In this document: one piece after another, positions 29,549 to 37,678 of the stretch
How positions within the stretch are numbered: the stretch's first letter is position 1
Layout: every line of letters starts with the position of its first letter
Origin: Saccharopolyspora ipomoeae
Lineage (GTDB): Bacteria > Actinomycetota > Actinomycetes > Mycobacteriales > Pseudonocardiaceae
Direction: 5' to 3'
Assembly: GCF_029952525.1 (NCBI RefSeq)
Contig: NZ_JASAOF010000004.1
Location: 1-64,000, forward strand
Length of the DNA: 64,000 bases
Notes under the pieces: generated by a model
Databases searched by the model: none
The model's input: only the letters and a program-made list of their open reading frames with translations
Told to the model about the DNA's origin: nothing
Program-made: the position numbers and the translations under genes

Positions 29549-31042
29549 TTGTCACGCAGAAGTAGGAGTGGTCGTTCGCTGCGGATCGCGGGATCGGCCC
29601 TCGCCCTGACGTTGCTGCTGCCCGCAGGTCTGCTGGGTTCGGCGCCACAAGCGCCCGCGACCTCGGCCGTTCCGGCGCACTTCGTGGTCGTCGGCCCGGT
29701 CGGCGACGGGCTCGCGCAGACCGAGGACTCGGTGCGCGCCGTCGGCGGCACCGTCGTGCAGAGCTGGCCGCAGATCGGCGTGGTCGTCGCCAGCTCGCCC
29801 GATCCCGCCTTCGCCGCGACCGTCCGGGAGCAGCCGGGCGTGGAGCAGGCGGGCGCGAGCCGCAACCTCGCCGAGCAGCTGCCGCCGACCGAGTCCACCC
29901 GGCTGGAGACCCTCGAAGGCCACGCGAGCGGCGTCGGCGCCGCCGCGGTCGACGGGGAGGAACCGCTGGAAGCCGACCAGTGGGACCTGCCGCAGATCAA
30001 GGCCGACCAGGCCCACGCGATCTCGCAGGGCAGCGAGGACATCACCGTCGGCGTCCTCGACTACGGCATCGACCCCGCTCACCCCGACCTGGCGCCGAAC
30101 CTCGACGTGTCCCGCTCGGTGAGCTGCGTCGACGAGGGCGTGCCGGACCAGAACCAGGAGGCGTGGCAGCCGCAGGACCCGACGCAGGACCACGGCACGC
30201 ACGTCTCGGGCACCATCGCCGCCGCGCGCAACGGCGTCGGCGTCGCCGGGGTCGCGCCGAACGTCACGCTGGCGTCGGTGCGGGTCATCGACGACGGCGG
30301 GTTCATCTACCCCGAGTACGCGATCTGCGGGTTCATCTGGGCCGCCGAGCACGACTTCGACGTCACCAACAACTCCTACTTCGTCGACCCGTGGTTCCTG
30401 TGGTGCGACAGCGACCCGGACCAGAGGGCCGCCGCCGAGGCGGTCCGCCGCGCCGTCGCCTACGCGCAGGGCCACGACGTGGTCAACGTGGTCTCGGCGG
30501 GCAACAGCAACTGGGACCTGTCGCAGCCGATCCACGACACCGAGAGCCCGAACAACGGCGGGCCGACCCAGGACCGGCACACCGGTCCGGAGTGCCACGT
30601 GCTGCCCGGTGAGCTGCCGGGCGTGGTGTCGGTGTCCGCAGTCGGCGTGAACGCGGTCAAGTCGTACTACTCCAACTACGGACTCGGCTCGATCTCGGTG
30701 ACCGCCCCGGGCGGCGACGCGAAGCAGATCCCGCAGACCCCGTCGGCCAACGGCCGGATCCTCTCCAGCGTTCCCGGCGGAGGCTGGGGCTGGATGCAGG
30801 GCACCTCCATGGCGGGCCCGCACGCCGCGGGCGTCGCCGCTCTCGTCCGCAGCACCCACCCGGACTGGACGGCCGAGCAGGTCATCGGCGCGATGAACGA
30901 CCGGTCCGACCCGCTGCCCTGCCCGAAGGACTACGACGGGGACGGCGACGGCGTCGTCGACGCGGTCTGCGCCGGCGGCCCCACCGGAGCCGGCTTCTAC
31001 GGCTCGGGGCTCATCGACGCCCTCGACGCAGTCACCCGATAA
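29549..31042 (+). CDS. Secreted subtilisin-like serine protease (S8)
   Basis: 497 residues from TTG 29549, six bases after GGAGGG; the open frame extends upstream without such a site. Signal peptide: SRRSRSGRSLRIAG then ALALTLLLPAGLLG. Next come an I9-like propeptide region (about 50-125, HFVVVGPVGD, SWPQIGVVVAS) and the catalytic domain. The triad is Asp171 (VLDYGID), His215 (DHGTHVSGT) and Ser420 (GTSMAGPHAAG). An Asp-rich insertion (DYDGDGDGVVD) near the end may bind calcium. The substrate is unknown. It is followed by a large compound hairpin. Confidence 0.92.
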   Translation: MSRRSRSGRSLRIAGSALALTLLLPAGLLGSAPQAPATSAVPAHFVVVGPVGDGLAQTEDSVRAVGGTVVQSWPQIGVVVASSPDPAFAATVREQPGVEQAGASRNLAEQLPPTESTRLETLEGHASGVGAAAVDGEEPLEADQWDLPQIKADQAHAISQGSEDITVGVLDYGIDPAHPDLAPNLDVSRSVSCVDEGVPDQNQEAWQPQDPTQDHGTHVSGTIAAARNGVGVAGVAPNVTLASVRVIDDGGFIYPEYAICGFIWAAEHDFDVTNNSYFVDPWFLWCDSDPDQRAAAEAVRRAVAYAQGHDVVNVVSAGNSNWDLSQPIHDTESPNNGGPTQDRHTGPECHVLPGELPGVVSVSAVGVNAVKSYYSNYGLGSISVTAPGGDAKQIPQTPSANGRILSSVPGGGWGWMQGTSMAGPHAAGVAALVRSTHPDWTAEQVIGAMNDRSDPLPCPKDYDGDGDGVVDAVCAGGPTGAGFYGSGLIDALDAVTR

Positions 31043-31044
31043 GG

Positions 31045-31128
31045 CCCTCAAGTCGAATACCGCAGTTCTCGCGCGGTCGAGAACTGCGGTGTTCGACGGG
31101 TCGAAAAGCCCGGTTCTCATCTTGAGGG
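31045..31128. repeat. Compound palindrome after the subtilase gene (repeat family)
   Basis: The inner hairpin pairs TCGAATACCGCAGTTCTCG (31053-31071) with 31078-31096 around a 6-base loop, with one mismatch. Outer arms CCCTCAAG (31045-31052) and CTTGAGGG (31121-31128) enclose it, together with a small CGGG/CCCG hairpin. It begins right after the subtilase stop and probably terminates it. The inner sequence shares the ACCGCAGTT core with the palindromes at 17.15 kb. Confidence 0.7.
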
Positions 31129-31215
31129 GCCCGGCGGTCGGTTCACCCGAAAGCGCCTGGTCCGAGGTCGGCGGCTCCGGTTGCCCGGTTCCGGTGGTGG
31201 CAGGACGCTTCGGGG

Positions 31216-32451
31216 GTGGGAGATTCCGAGAACTTCGTGATCGTCGGCGCGGGCATGGCCGGCGCGAAGTGCGCCGAGGCGCTGCGCGACCAGGGATTCG
31301 ACGGGCGGATCACCCTGCTGGGCGATGAATCGCACCGCCCCTACGAGCGACCGCCGCTGTCCAAGGAGTACCTGATGGGCAGCGCCGAGTTCGACTCCGC
31401 CTACGTCCACCCCGAGTCCTGGTACGCCGACAACGACGTCGACCTGCGGTTGAACACCTCCGCGCGGCGCATCGACCGCTCGCTGCGCAGGCTGGAGCTC
31501 GCCGACGGGTCGCACCTCGACTTCGACAAGCTGATGCTGGCCACCGGCGCCCACCCGCGCTCCCTGCCGGTCCCGGGCCACGACGCCGACGGCGTCCTGC
31601 AGCTGCGCCGGGTCGGCGACTCCGACCGCATCAAGCAGGCCCTGTCCGGCATCGAGCACCTGGTGGTCGTCGGTGCGGGCTGGATCGGCCTGGAGGTCGC
31701 CGCCGCGGCCCGCGAGGCCGGGGTGGCGGTGACGGTCGTGGAGACCGCCGAGCTGCCGCTGCTGCGGGTGCTGGGCCGCGAGGTCGCGGAGGTCTTCGCC
31801 GCGCTGCACCGCGACCGGGGCGTGGCGTTCCGCTTCACCACCGCCGTCGACGAGATCCTCGCCCCGTCCGGCGAGGTCACCGGCGTCCGGCTCACCGACG
31901 GCCTGGAGATCGAGGCCCAGGCGGTGCTGGTCGCGGTCGGCGCCGACCCGGACGTGGAGCTGGCCGCCGAGGCGAAGCTGCGCGTGGACAACGGCGTGCT
32001 GGTCGACGCGACGCTGCGCACCGGGGACCCGAACATCGTCGCCGCCGGCGACGTGGCCAACGCCTTCCACCCGCTGCTGGGCAAGCAGATCCGCGTCGAG
32101 CACTGGGCCAACGCCCTGAACCAGCCCGCCGTGGCCGCCTCGTCGATGCTCGGCGGCGACACCACCTACTCCGAGCTCCCGTACTTCTTCACCGACCAGT
32201 ACGACCTGGGCATGGAGTACCTGGGCCACGTGGACCCCGGTGGCTACGACGAGGTCCTGTTCCGCGGCGACGTCGAAGCCCGCGAGTTCATCGCCTTCTG
32301 GCTCGCCGAGGGCCGGGTCCGGGCAGCGATGAACGTCAACATCTGGGACGTCGGGGACCAGCTCAAAACGCTCATCACCTCGGCCACCACGATCGACCGC
32401 CAAGCCCTCGAAGACCCCTCGGTCCCCCTCAACGAACACATCGCCCGCTGA
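31216..32451 (+). CDS. NAD(P)H-dependent ferredoxin reductase, FAD-binding
   Basis: 411 residues of the class-I flavin disulfide reductase-like fold used by ferredoxin/rhodocoxin/putidaredoxin reductases. FAD motif IVGAGMAGAKCAEAL near the N-terminus, RPYERPPLSKEYL, central NAD motif VVGAGWIGLEVAAAA, and AAGDVANAFHP for the second FAD contact. The C-terminal reductase domain includes VEHWANALNQP. It would pass electrons from NAD(P)H to a ferredoxin serving a P450 or dioxygenase; neither is adjacent. GTG at 31216 with AGGA about 11 bases upstream. Confidence 0.9.
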   Translation: MGDSENFVIVGAGMAGAKCAEALRDQGFDGRITLLGDESHRPYERPPLSKEYLMGSAEFDSAYVHPESWYADNDVDLRLNTSARRIDRSLRRLELADGSHLDFDKLMLATGAHPRSLPVPGHDADGVLQLRRVGDSDRIKQALSGIEHLVVVGAGWIGLEVAAAAREAGVAVTVVETAELPLLRVLGREVAEVFAALHRDRGVAFRFTTAVDEILAPSGEVTGVRLTDGLEIEAQAVLVAVGADPDVELAAEAKLRVDNGVLVDATLRTGDPNIVAAGDVANAFHPLLGKQIRVEHWANALNQPAVAASSMLGGDTTYSELPYFFTDQYDLGMEYLGHVDPGGYDEVLFRGDVEAREFIAFWLAEGRVRAAMNVNIWDVGDQLKTLITSATTIDRQALEDPSVPLNEHIAR

Positions 32452-32465
32452 CACCACCCGGTCGT

Positions 32466-32504
32466 GTGTTGTACACTCACAACACTCAGTTGGATACTCA
32501 CAAC
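32466..32504 (+). promoter_or_regulatory. Promoter and repeats of the HicA-like module
   Basis: TTGTAC (32469-32474) and GGATAC (32492-32497) form a -35/-10 pair with 17 bases between, placing the transcription start at about the GTG at 32505, a leaderless start. The region holds an inverted repeat GTGTTGT/ACAACAC (32466-32472, 32479-32485) over the -35. A direct repeat ACTCACAAC occurs at 32475-32483 and 32496-32504; the second copy abuts the start codon. This is the layout expected for autoregulation by the downstream DNA-binding protein (inference). Confidence 0.65.
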
Positions 32505-32729
32505 GTGATCAGCAGCGGGCGGCATCCCAAGAAAGCCATCGCCGAGGCGATCAAGCACGCCAGAGAACAGGGCCTAATCGTGATCGAGCGACACGGCGGC
32601 CACCGCTGGGGCGTGATCGTCTGCATGCGCTGCAAGGGAAGGTTCTCCGTCTGGTGCACGCCCAGGGTGCCCGAGAACGATGCCGCCAAGATCCACCGAT
32701 TCTGCGCACGACACCGGGAGTGCTCATGA
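32505..32729 (+). CDS. Small HicA-like protein, putative toxin of a two-gene module
   Basis: 74 residues, very basic. The N-terminal SSGRHPKKAIAEAI, then GLIVIERHGGHRWGVIVC and a Cys-rich part (CMRC, WCTPRVPENDAAKIHRFC) resemble a widespread small family with a double-stranded-RNA-binding, HicA-like pattern including the conserved GGH.WG. HicA toxins are mRNA endoribonucleases using a His in this position; whether this one is active is unknown. GTG 32505 has no ribosome-binding site and starts at the predicted transcription start. The stop overlaps the next ATG (ATGA). Base composition is less GC-rich than its neighbours, hinting at transfer. Confidence 0.6.
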   Translation: MISSGRHPKKAIAEAIKHAREQGLIVIERHGGHRWGVIVCMRCKGRFSVWCTPRVPENDAAKIHRFCARHRECS

Positions 32730-33244
32730 ACAGCCACGAGTTCACGCTGATCCTCGATCGCGTTCCGAGCGAGGAGGAGCACGACGCGCTCTTCGAGGCA
32801 GGTTGTGATGATGCTGCGGTTGAAGAGCGGGATCGCGTCGGACTGCTCGACTTCACCAGGGAAGCCGACAGTCTCGCCCAAGCCTTGGTCTCAGCGATTC
32901 AGGATGCCGAACGCGCGGGTTTTCGCGTGGAGGGCGTGCAGACCGACGACCTGGTGTCGCTGCGCACGGTCGCTGCGAGGCTGGACCGGAGCTACGAGAG
33001 CGTCCGGCTGCTCGCCGCGGCCAAGCGCGGACCCGGCGGATTCCCGCCGGCCATGTCCGGGGACGGGTGGGCCCTTTATTCCTGGTCGCAGGTGGTCGAC
33101 TGGTCGACTCGTCATCTCAACGCCGGAGCGGAGGTCACCGCGCATGAGGTCGAGATCGCCGCGACCGATCACCTCGTGCGAGCGCGAAACATGCTGCGCG
33201 ACAACAAGGAACGCGAAGAGCTCTGCCGAATCCTGACCGCTTGA
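32726..33244 (+). CDS. Partner of HicA-like protein, N-terminal HicB-like and C-terminal helix-turn-helix
   Basis: 172 residues. The N-terminal domain (HEFTLILDRVPSEEEHDALF, then EAGCDDAAV, LLDFTREADSLAQALVSAI) is the pattern found next to this small-protein family. The middle (DDLVSLRTVAARLDRSYESVRLLAAAKRGPGGFPPA, then WALYSWSQVVDW) is a MerR/excisionase-like winged helix for DNA binding. This fits an antitoxin that neutralises the upstream protein and represses the promoter at 32466-32504. It is coupled by ATGA. After it, 33245-33388 is a short AT-richer gap with no gene. Confidence 0.6.
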   Translation: MNSHEFTLILDRVPSEEEHDALFEAGCDDAAVEERDRVGLLDFTREADSLAQALVSAIQDAERAGFRVEGVQTDDLVSLRTVAARLDRSYESVRLLAAAKRGPGGFPPAMSGDGWALYSWSQVVDWSTRHLNAGAEVTAHEVEIAATDHLVRARNMLRDNKEREELCRILTA

Positions 33245-33388
33245 CATGAAGGACGACTGAAAAAAAATCGGCCACGTCGGCGGTGGAGCTCGTTCGCAGT
33301 CGCTGGGGCGCCGTCGCTGAAAGTGGAGAACCGTTCTTCACAGCACTCAATGACATGATCGCGAACGTTGACGACGAGCGTTGTCAGA

Positions 33389-33793
33389 TCACAGTTTTTC
33401 GGGGTCCTCCAGGAATCGCGCGAACCCCGCGGTTCTCCCGGTGATCGTGAGCGGAATTCCGCTTTCCGCCATGGGTTGCAGACCTTCTCGGACCGCGTCG
33501 TCGGGAGCGCCGTACACCTCGAAGCGCTCGACCTCGCAGTGCTCCATGACGCCCCGGATGTAGGGGTCCGACAGCCGCCAGTGCTCCCGGATCGCGTCGG
33601 AGTCCCGGTAGAGCTGGAAGCTGTGGGCGAGCATCCGCTCCTCGTCGACGTGCACGTCCACCATCAGCTGCGGCCCGTGCACCTCGGCGAACGCCACCGC
33701 CCTGCGCACGGCCTCGACGAACTGGTCCAGGTGCCCGGCGGCGATCTTCATGGTGTTGTGGAAGAGGATCGGCCCTTCGTCGGATGTCAGCAT
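33389..33793 (-). CDS. Dimeric alpha/beta-barrel (ABM-like) domain protein
   Basis: 134 residues, single domain. The pattern MKIAAGHLDQFVEAVRRAVAFAE, then PQLMVDVHVDEERMLAHSFQLYRDSDAIREHW and a repeat-like second half resembles ferredoxin-fold antibiotic-monooxygenase or EthD-like proteins. No active-site residues can be assigned; function unknown. ATG 33793 lacks a ribosome-binding site, but TTGACC, 17 bases, TCGACA lies directly upstream on the minus strand, consistent with a leaderless start. An in-frame ATG 42 bases later is the alternative. Confidence 0.55.
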   Translation of the reverse strand: MLTSDEGPILFHNTMKIAAGHLDQFVEAVRRAVAFAEVHGPQLMVDVHVDEERMLAHSFQLYRDSDAIREHWRLSDPYIRGVMEHCEVERFEVYGAPDDAVREGLQPMAESGIPLTITGRTAGFARFLEDPEKL

Positions 33794-33873
33794 GGGACGA
33801 GTGTCGAACTTCGAGCTATCTGGAGGTCAAGCCCCGGCTGCGCACGTCGGCACCGTGGCCGCGGAGCTCCTGA

Positions 33874-34668
33874 TCAGAGGTCGTAGGTGACCGTGACCGG
33901 GGCGTGGTCGGACCAGCGCTGGTCGTAGCTCGGCGCCCGCTCGACGACGGCAGCGGTGGCGCGCTCGGCCAGACCGGGGGTGGCGACCTGGTAGTCGATC
34001 CGCCAGCCGGAATCGTTGTCGAAGGCCTTGCCCCGGTAGGACCACCAGGAGTACGGGCCGGGGCCTTCGGGGTGGAGGCTGCGGACGACGTCGGTGTAGC
34101 CGGCCTCGAAGACCTCGGTCAGCCAGGCGCGCTCCTCCGGGAGGAAACCCGCGGACTTCTGGTTGGCCTTCCAGTTCTTCAGGTCGACCTCCTGGTGAGC
34201 GATGTTCCAGTCACCGCAGACCACGACCTCGCGCCCGGCGGAGGTGGCGCGCTCGCGGAGTCCGGTGAGGTACTCGCCGAACTCCTTCATGAAGCGCTCC
34301 TTCTCGTCCTGCCGCGCGGTGCCGACCTCGCCGCTGGGCAGGTAGAGGCTCGCGACCGTCACGCCGGGGAGGTCGAACTCCAGGTAGCGGCCGCTGTCGT
34401 CGAACTCGGCGGAGCCGAAACCGATGCGCACGTCCTCCGGTTCGGTTCGGCTGTAGATCGCCACGCCCGCGCGGCCCTTCGCCGAGCTCGGGGCCAGCGT
34501 CGCGTGCCAGCCCACCGGCTCGCGCACCTCGGCGGTGAGCTGGTCGGGTTCGGCGCGCGTCTCCTGCATGCAGATCACGTCCGCACCGGTTCCGGCGAGC
34601 CACTCGACGAAACCTTTCTTCGCGGCGGCGCGCAAACCATTTACATTCACCGTTGACAAAGTCAGCAC
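33874..34668 (-). CDS. xth: Exodeoxyribonuclease III (AP endonuclease)
   Basis: DNA base-excision repair: cleaves at abasic sites and removes 3' blocks. The 264 residues have the exonuclease-endonuclease-phosphatase motifs STVNVNGLRAA, CMQETR (metal Glu), SLYLPSG, GDWNIAH (Asp/Asn), SWWSYRG, and WSDHAPV (Asp-His) at the end. GTG 34668; a TAGGCT -10-like element lies 10-12 bases upstream, so the mRNA leader is very short. It is transcribed towards the ABM-like gene, 80 bases apart. Confidence 0.93.
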   Translation of the reverse strand: MLTLSTVNVNGLRAAAKKGFVEWLAGTGADVICMQETRAEPDQLTAEVREPVGWHATLAPSSAKGRAGVAIYSRTEPEDVRIGFGSAEFDDSGRYLEFDLPGVTVASLYLPSGEVGTARQDEKERFMKEFGEYLTGLRERATSAGREVVVCGDWNIAHQEVDLKNWKANQKSAGFLPEERAWLTEVFEAGYTDVVRSLHPEGPGPYSWWSYRGKAFDNDSGWRIDYQVATPGLAERATAAVVERAPSYDQRWSDHAPVTVTYDL

Positions 34669-34939
34669 ATCGACGAGCCTAACTACCGCGTTTCCTCCGG
34701 CGAACCGCCCCGCACGAGTGATTTCGGCCGCTGATCGACCCGCTCGGCGGATTCACCCGGATTCCAACACTCCGCAATCCGCTGATTTCGCGGGTTTGAC
34801 CTGGGAAACCCCGATCGGGCCGGGGCGAGCTACTGGACCTTCGGCGGTATTCCACTAAGATCGCCTCTCGTAACGTTCCACACCTCCGACTCGACAACGG
34901 GTCGTAGAGCATCGGAAAAACTCCTGCAGGAGGTCTTGC

Positions 34940-35806
34940 GTGGCCCCGGACAGCGCCACGGGAAGCGGCCCCACGGCCCGCCGTCTCGTGTTGGGCAGCC
35001 AGCTGCGCAGGTTGCGCGAGGCCAAGCAGATCTCCCGCGAGGACGCCGGTTACGCGATCCGCGGCTCAGGCTCGAAGATCAGTCGGCTGGAGCTCGGCCG
35101 CGTCGGCTTCAAGGAGCGCGACGTCGCCGACCTGCTGACCCTCTACGGCGTCGCGGACGAGTCCGAGCGCGAGTCCTTTTTGGACCTGGTGCGCCGCTCC
35201 AACGAGCCGGGCTGGTGGAACCGCTACAACGACCTGATGGCCCCGTGGTTCCAGGACTTCGTGGGCCTGGAGGAGTCCGCTTCCCGGATCCAGACCTACG
35301 AGCTCCAGTTCATCCCGGGTCTGCTGCAGACCGAGCGCTACGCCCGCGCCGTCGCCAGCCAGGGCCGCCCGGAGGCCGAGGACGAGGAGGTCGACCGCCG
35401 GGTCCGGCTGCGCATGCAGCGGCAGCGGATGTTCGCCCAGCCGAAGTCACCGCGCGTGTGGGCGGTGATCGACGAATCGGTGCTGCATCGCCCGATCGGC
35501 GGCAAGAGCGTGATGCGCGAGCAGATCGAGTCACTGCTCGACGCCACGAAGCTGCCGACCGTCACGCTGCAGGTGCTGCCGTTCGCGCTCGGCCGCTCCG
35601 CCGCCGAAGGCGCCTACACGATCCTGCGGTTCGCCGAGCCGGAGATCCCGGACATCGTCTACCTGGAACACCTCTGCGGAGCGTTGTACCTGGACAAACC
35701 CGAGGAGATCGAGGTCTACAGCAAGGTCAGCCACCGCCTCGCGGTGGACGCGCTGACCCCGGAGGGCACCCGCAAGATGCTGCAGGACCGCCTCCGCGAA
35801 TTCTGA
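34940..35806 (+). CDS. XRE-family regulator with DUF5753
   Basis: 288 residues. N-terminal helix-turn-helix: LVLGSQLRRLREAKQISRED, AIRGSGSKISRLELGRVG. The C-terminal DUF5753 domain includes EPGWWNRYNDLM, the ARIQTYE-like SRIQTYELQFIPGLLQT and VWAVIDESVLHRPIGG. Such proteins are very common in actinomycetes and are usually paired with a DUF397 protein, as here (36041). The pairs affect development or antibiotic production in streptomycetes. GTG 34940 with GGAGG six bases upstream. Its target may be the TGCACGTGCA sites at 35934-35997. Confidence 0.92.
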   Translation: MAPDSATGSGPTARRLVLGSQLRRLREAKQISREDAGYAIRGSGSKISRLELGRVGFKERDVADLLTLYGVADESERESFLDLVRRSNEPGWWNRYNDLMAPWFQDFVGLEESASRIQTYELQFIPGLLQTERYARAVASQGRPEAEDEEVDRRVRLRMQRQRMFAQPKSPRVWAVIDESVLHRPIGGKSVMREQIESLLDATKLPTVTLQVLPFALGRSAAEGAYTILRFAEPEIPDIVYLEHLCGALYLDKPEEIEVYSKVSHRLAVDALTPEGTRKMLQDRLREF

Positions 35807-35933
35807 GCGAAACTCGGGAAATTCCCAGTTCATAGGCCGTTCGGCCGATCAAGAACCTACGTTCGCCATGCAACCGGCACCGAGTGCCGTCGTTCCGCGT
35901 ACCCCCATCCGTGTGATCACGGTCTCAGTGATC

Positions 35934-35997
35934 TGCACGTGCATTCAACCGTGCATCTGCAACTGATACCTTCGGTGCACGATCAACTGCACGTGCA
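35934..35997. promoter_or_regulatory. Two TGCACGTGCA palindromes upstream of the DUF397 gene
   Basis: The perfect 10-bp palindrome TGCACGTGCA occurs at 35934-35943 and 35988-35997, 54 bases apart (about five helix turns). GTGCA half-sites lie between and just after them (near 35951, 35975 and 36006). A TGATAC -10-like element (35964-35969) lies between the palindromes. This looks like an operator for the XRE protein upstream (inference). Confidence 0.6.
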
Positions 35998-36040
35998 GAT
36001 GATCCGTGCAAGACGAGAGTCGGGGAAGGGTGGGGTTCGG

Positions 36041-36277
36041 ATGACGAACATCCAGAACGGCATGCCCGCGAAGCAGCTTCCCAACGCTGACTGGCGCAAG
36101 AGCCGGCACAGCGGAGCGGTGGGCAACTGCGTGGAGCTGGCACCGTTGGTCGACGGCGGGGTTGCCGTCAGAAACTCGCGCTACCCCGAGGGCCCGGCAC
36201 TGGTCTACAGCAGGGACGAGATCGCAGCGTTCCTCAACGGAGCAAAGGACGGCGAGTTCGACGACCTGATCGTCTGA
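36041..36277 (+). CDS. DUF397 protein, partner of XRE regulator
   Basis: 78 residues from ATG 36041 (AAGGGTGGGG upstream); an earlier in-frame ATG at 35939 lies inside the operator region and is unlikely. Family pattern: WRKSRHSGAVGNCVELA, VAVRNSRYPEGPALVYSRDEIAAFL, and the C-terminal KDGEFDDL. DUF397 proteins accompany XRE/DUF5753 regulators; some pairs behave like regulator/antagonist or toxin-antitoxin-like systems. 234 bases separate it from the XRE gene. Confidence 0.88.
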   Translation: MTNIQNGMPAKQLPNADWRKSRHSGAVGNCVELAPLVDGGVAVRNSRYPEGPALVYSRDEIAAFLNGAKDGEFDDLIV

Positions 36278-36323
36278 CCGTCGCCACATGGTCTGAGCCC
36301 CTACGACGAACAACGGTGGCGCC

Positions 36324-36680
36324 ATGAACGACATAACCAACGGCCTGCAAGCCCTGGTCGCCCGCGACTTCCAGTTCACGCATCCCCGCGATGCCAGCGG
36401 AAGCCTGGTCGCTGTGGTCGGAATCCGCGTGCACCGCGGCGTTTTCGACATCCTGCAGCTGTTCGGCGAGAACGACGCCGACGCCGCGCGCATCCCGGCC
36501 GACGAGCCGGACGTGCTCTTCCCCAGCCGCGTGCTGTGGCGGACCAACGGTCCCGCCCTCGACGTGATCAACGAACTCCTGGCGATGCCGGAACCGCTGC
36601 CGGAGAGCGGCGCGGAAGCCGCCGGCTGCTGGATCCCGACCCACGCCGGTCGGTCCCGCTGGCTCGCCGTCACGGCTTGA
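36324..36680 (+). CDS. Hypothetical protein
   Basis: 118 residues with no recognised family. It shows an N-terminal FQFTHPRDASGSLVAVVGIRVHRGVFDILQLF pattern of alternating hydrophobic strands, then WRTNGPALDVINELLAMPEP and a Trp/Arg-rich end. No signal peptide or membrane helix. ATG 36324, 46 bases after the DUF397 stop, with only a weak GGTGG upstream. It may be co-transcribed with the DUF397 gene and is followed by two strong hairpins that probably end this unit. Confidence 0.5.
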   Translation: MNDITNGLQALVARDFQFTHPRDASGSLVAVVGIRVHRGVFDILQLFGENDADAARIPADEPDVLFPSRVLWRTNGPALDVINELLAMPEPLPESGAEAAGCWIPTHAGRSRWLAVTA

Positions 36681-36812
36681 TCCCGGTTCTCAGCAGGACC
36701 TGATTCGCGGTGGGCTCGTCCCACCCCGGGCCTGGTCCTGCTGCCGCGACCCCCCGTCCGACGACCGGTGCGCGAACACCCCCCATCCCGCGCCGGTTCG
36801 GGCACCCCCGAG

Positions 36813-36863
36813 GGGTCGGGTTCCCGCGCATCGAGTCCCCCCAAGCGCGCGGGAACCCGACCC
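36813..36863 (+). terminator. Strong hairpin after the 36324 gene
   Basis: A perfect 17-bp stem, GGGTCGGGTTCCCGCGC at 36813-36829 and its complement at 36847-36863, loop of 17 bases, followed by TTCTTCTT. Reads as a rightward terminator. Confidence 0.75.
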
Positions 36864-36882
36864 TTCTTCTTGCGCAGTGCGA

Positions 36883-36928
36883 AAAAGGCGGCTGCTCCAC
36901 CGCGGAAACGGTGGTGCAGCCGCCTTTT
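36883..36928. terminator. Bidirectional terminator
   Basis: AAAAGGCGGCTGC (36883-36895) pairs with GCAGCCGCCTTTT (36916-36928). An inner CCACCG/CGGTGG extension continues the stem across a T/T mismatch to a 6-base loop. A-rich and T-rich flanks on both sides suit termination of the rightward 36324 gene and the leftward gene whose stop is at 36937. Confidence 0.9.
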
Positions 36929-36936
36929 CAGCTCCT

Positions 36937-37473
36937 TCAGATGTCGAGCTTGAACGCCTGGGTGTCCATCGCGTGGTGATCGGCCTGGGTGGAATCGCTG
37001 GTGACCTGTTCTCGTTCGGTGAGCCGCAGGGTGCCGCTCTTGGACGGGGTCTGCTGGATCGCGACGACGAGGTGCGGCGCGGACTTCGGGCTGATGACGA
37101 CGGTTCCGTCGTTGCGGCGCTTGACCGTCCAGGTCTGGGCGTCGTCGCCCGCGTCGCAGTCGGCGGTGCGCAGTTCGCCTCCGGCGCGCCCCGGTGCGGT
37201 CGCGCACTGGTGGTTCTGCCTGCTCTCGATGGTCATCGAGCCGTCGGGGCGCTTGGTGATGGCCCACAGGTCGGTCGCCCGGGGCTGCGGGACCGACTGG
37301 GGTGCCACGGCGGTGATCGCGGCGTCGGCGTCGGCGACGACCCAGCGGGACTGGTCCGCCACGTTGGTGATCTTGGTGATGAGCACGGAATCGGCCGAGG
37401 CCGGGAGCGCGGGCGCGACGGTCAGTGCCGCCAGCGCGCCGAGCGCACCCAGCGTCCAGCGAGCGCGTCTCAT
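36937..37473 (-). CDS. Secreted beta-trefoil-like protein, function unknown
   Basis: 178 residues. The signal peptide RRARWTLGALGALAALTVA ends at LPASA before DSVLI. The mature part has repeated units with LWAITKRPDGSMTIESRQNHQC and TWTVKRRNDGTVVISPKSAP, spaced like the subdomains of ricin-type beta-trefoils, with two Cys (QCATAP and ADCDAG) that could pair. Sugar or wall binding is a guess. ATG 37473 with GGAGGAG eight bases upstream. Monocistronic, ended by the bidirectional terminator. Confidence 0.65.
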   Translation of the reverse strand: MRRARWTLGALGALAALTVAPALPASADSVLITKITNVADQSRWVVADADAAITAVAPQSVPQPRATDLWAITKRPDGSMTIESRQNHQCATAPGRAGGELRTADCDAGDDAQTWTVKRRNDGTVVISPKSAPHLVVAIQQTPSKSGTLRLTEREQVTSDSTQADHHAMDTQAFKLDI

Positions 37474-37678
37474 GATCGATCTCCTCCACTATGAAGGTTT
37501 TTCGGGGTTGGCGAACCGGTCCGGTTCGCCCGGAATCGATACTTACCAGCGCCTCCCCGGCCGGACGCGGCCAGTAATCACAACGGGCGAAGCCCGCCCG
37601 AGCCGAGGTGTTCACCCGCGCGACGGGTCCGATGAGTAGCCTGGCGGCTCGGTGTTCCCTAGGAGCTGCGGGGTTTTC

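Noticed and set aside
33245..33388. Possible gene remnant after the HicA-like module
   Set aside because: One frame reads plausibly for about 40 codons but has no start and stops matching anything; too weak to call.
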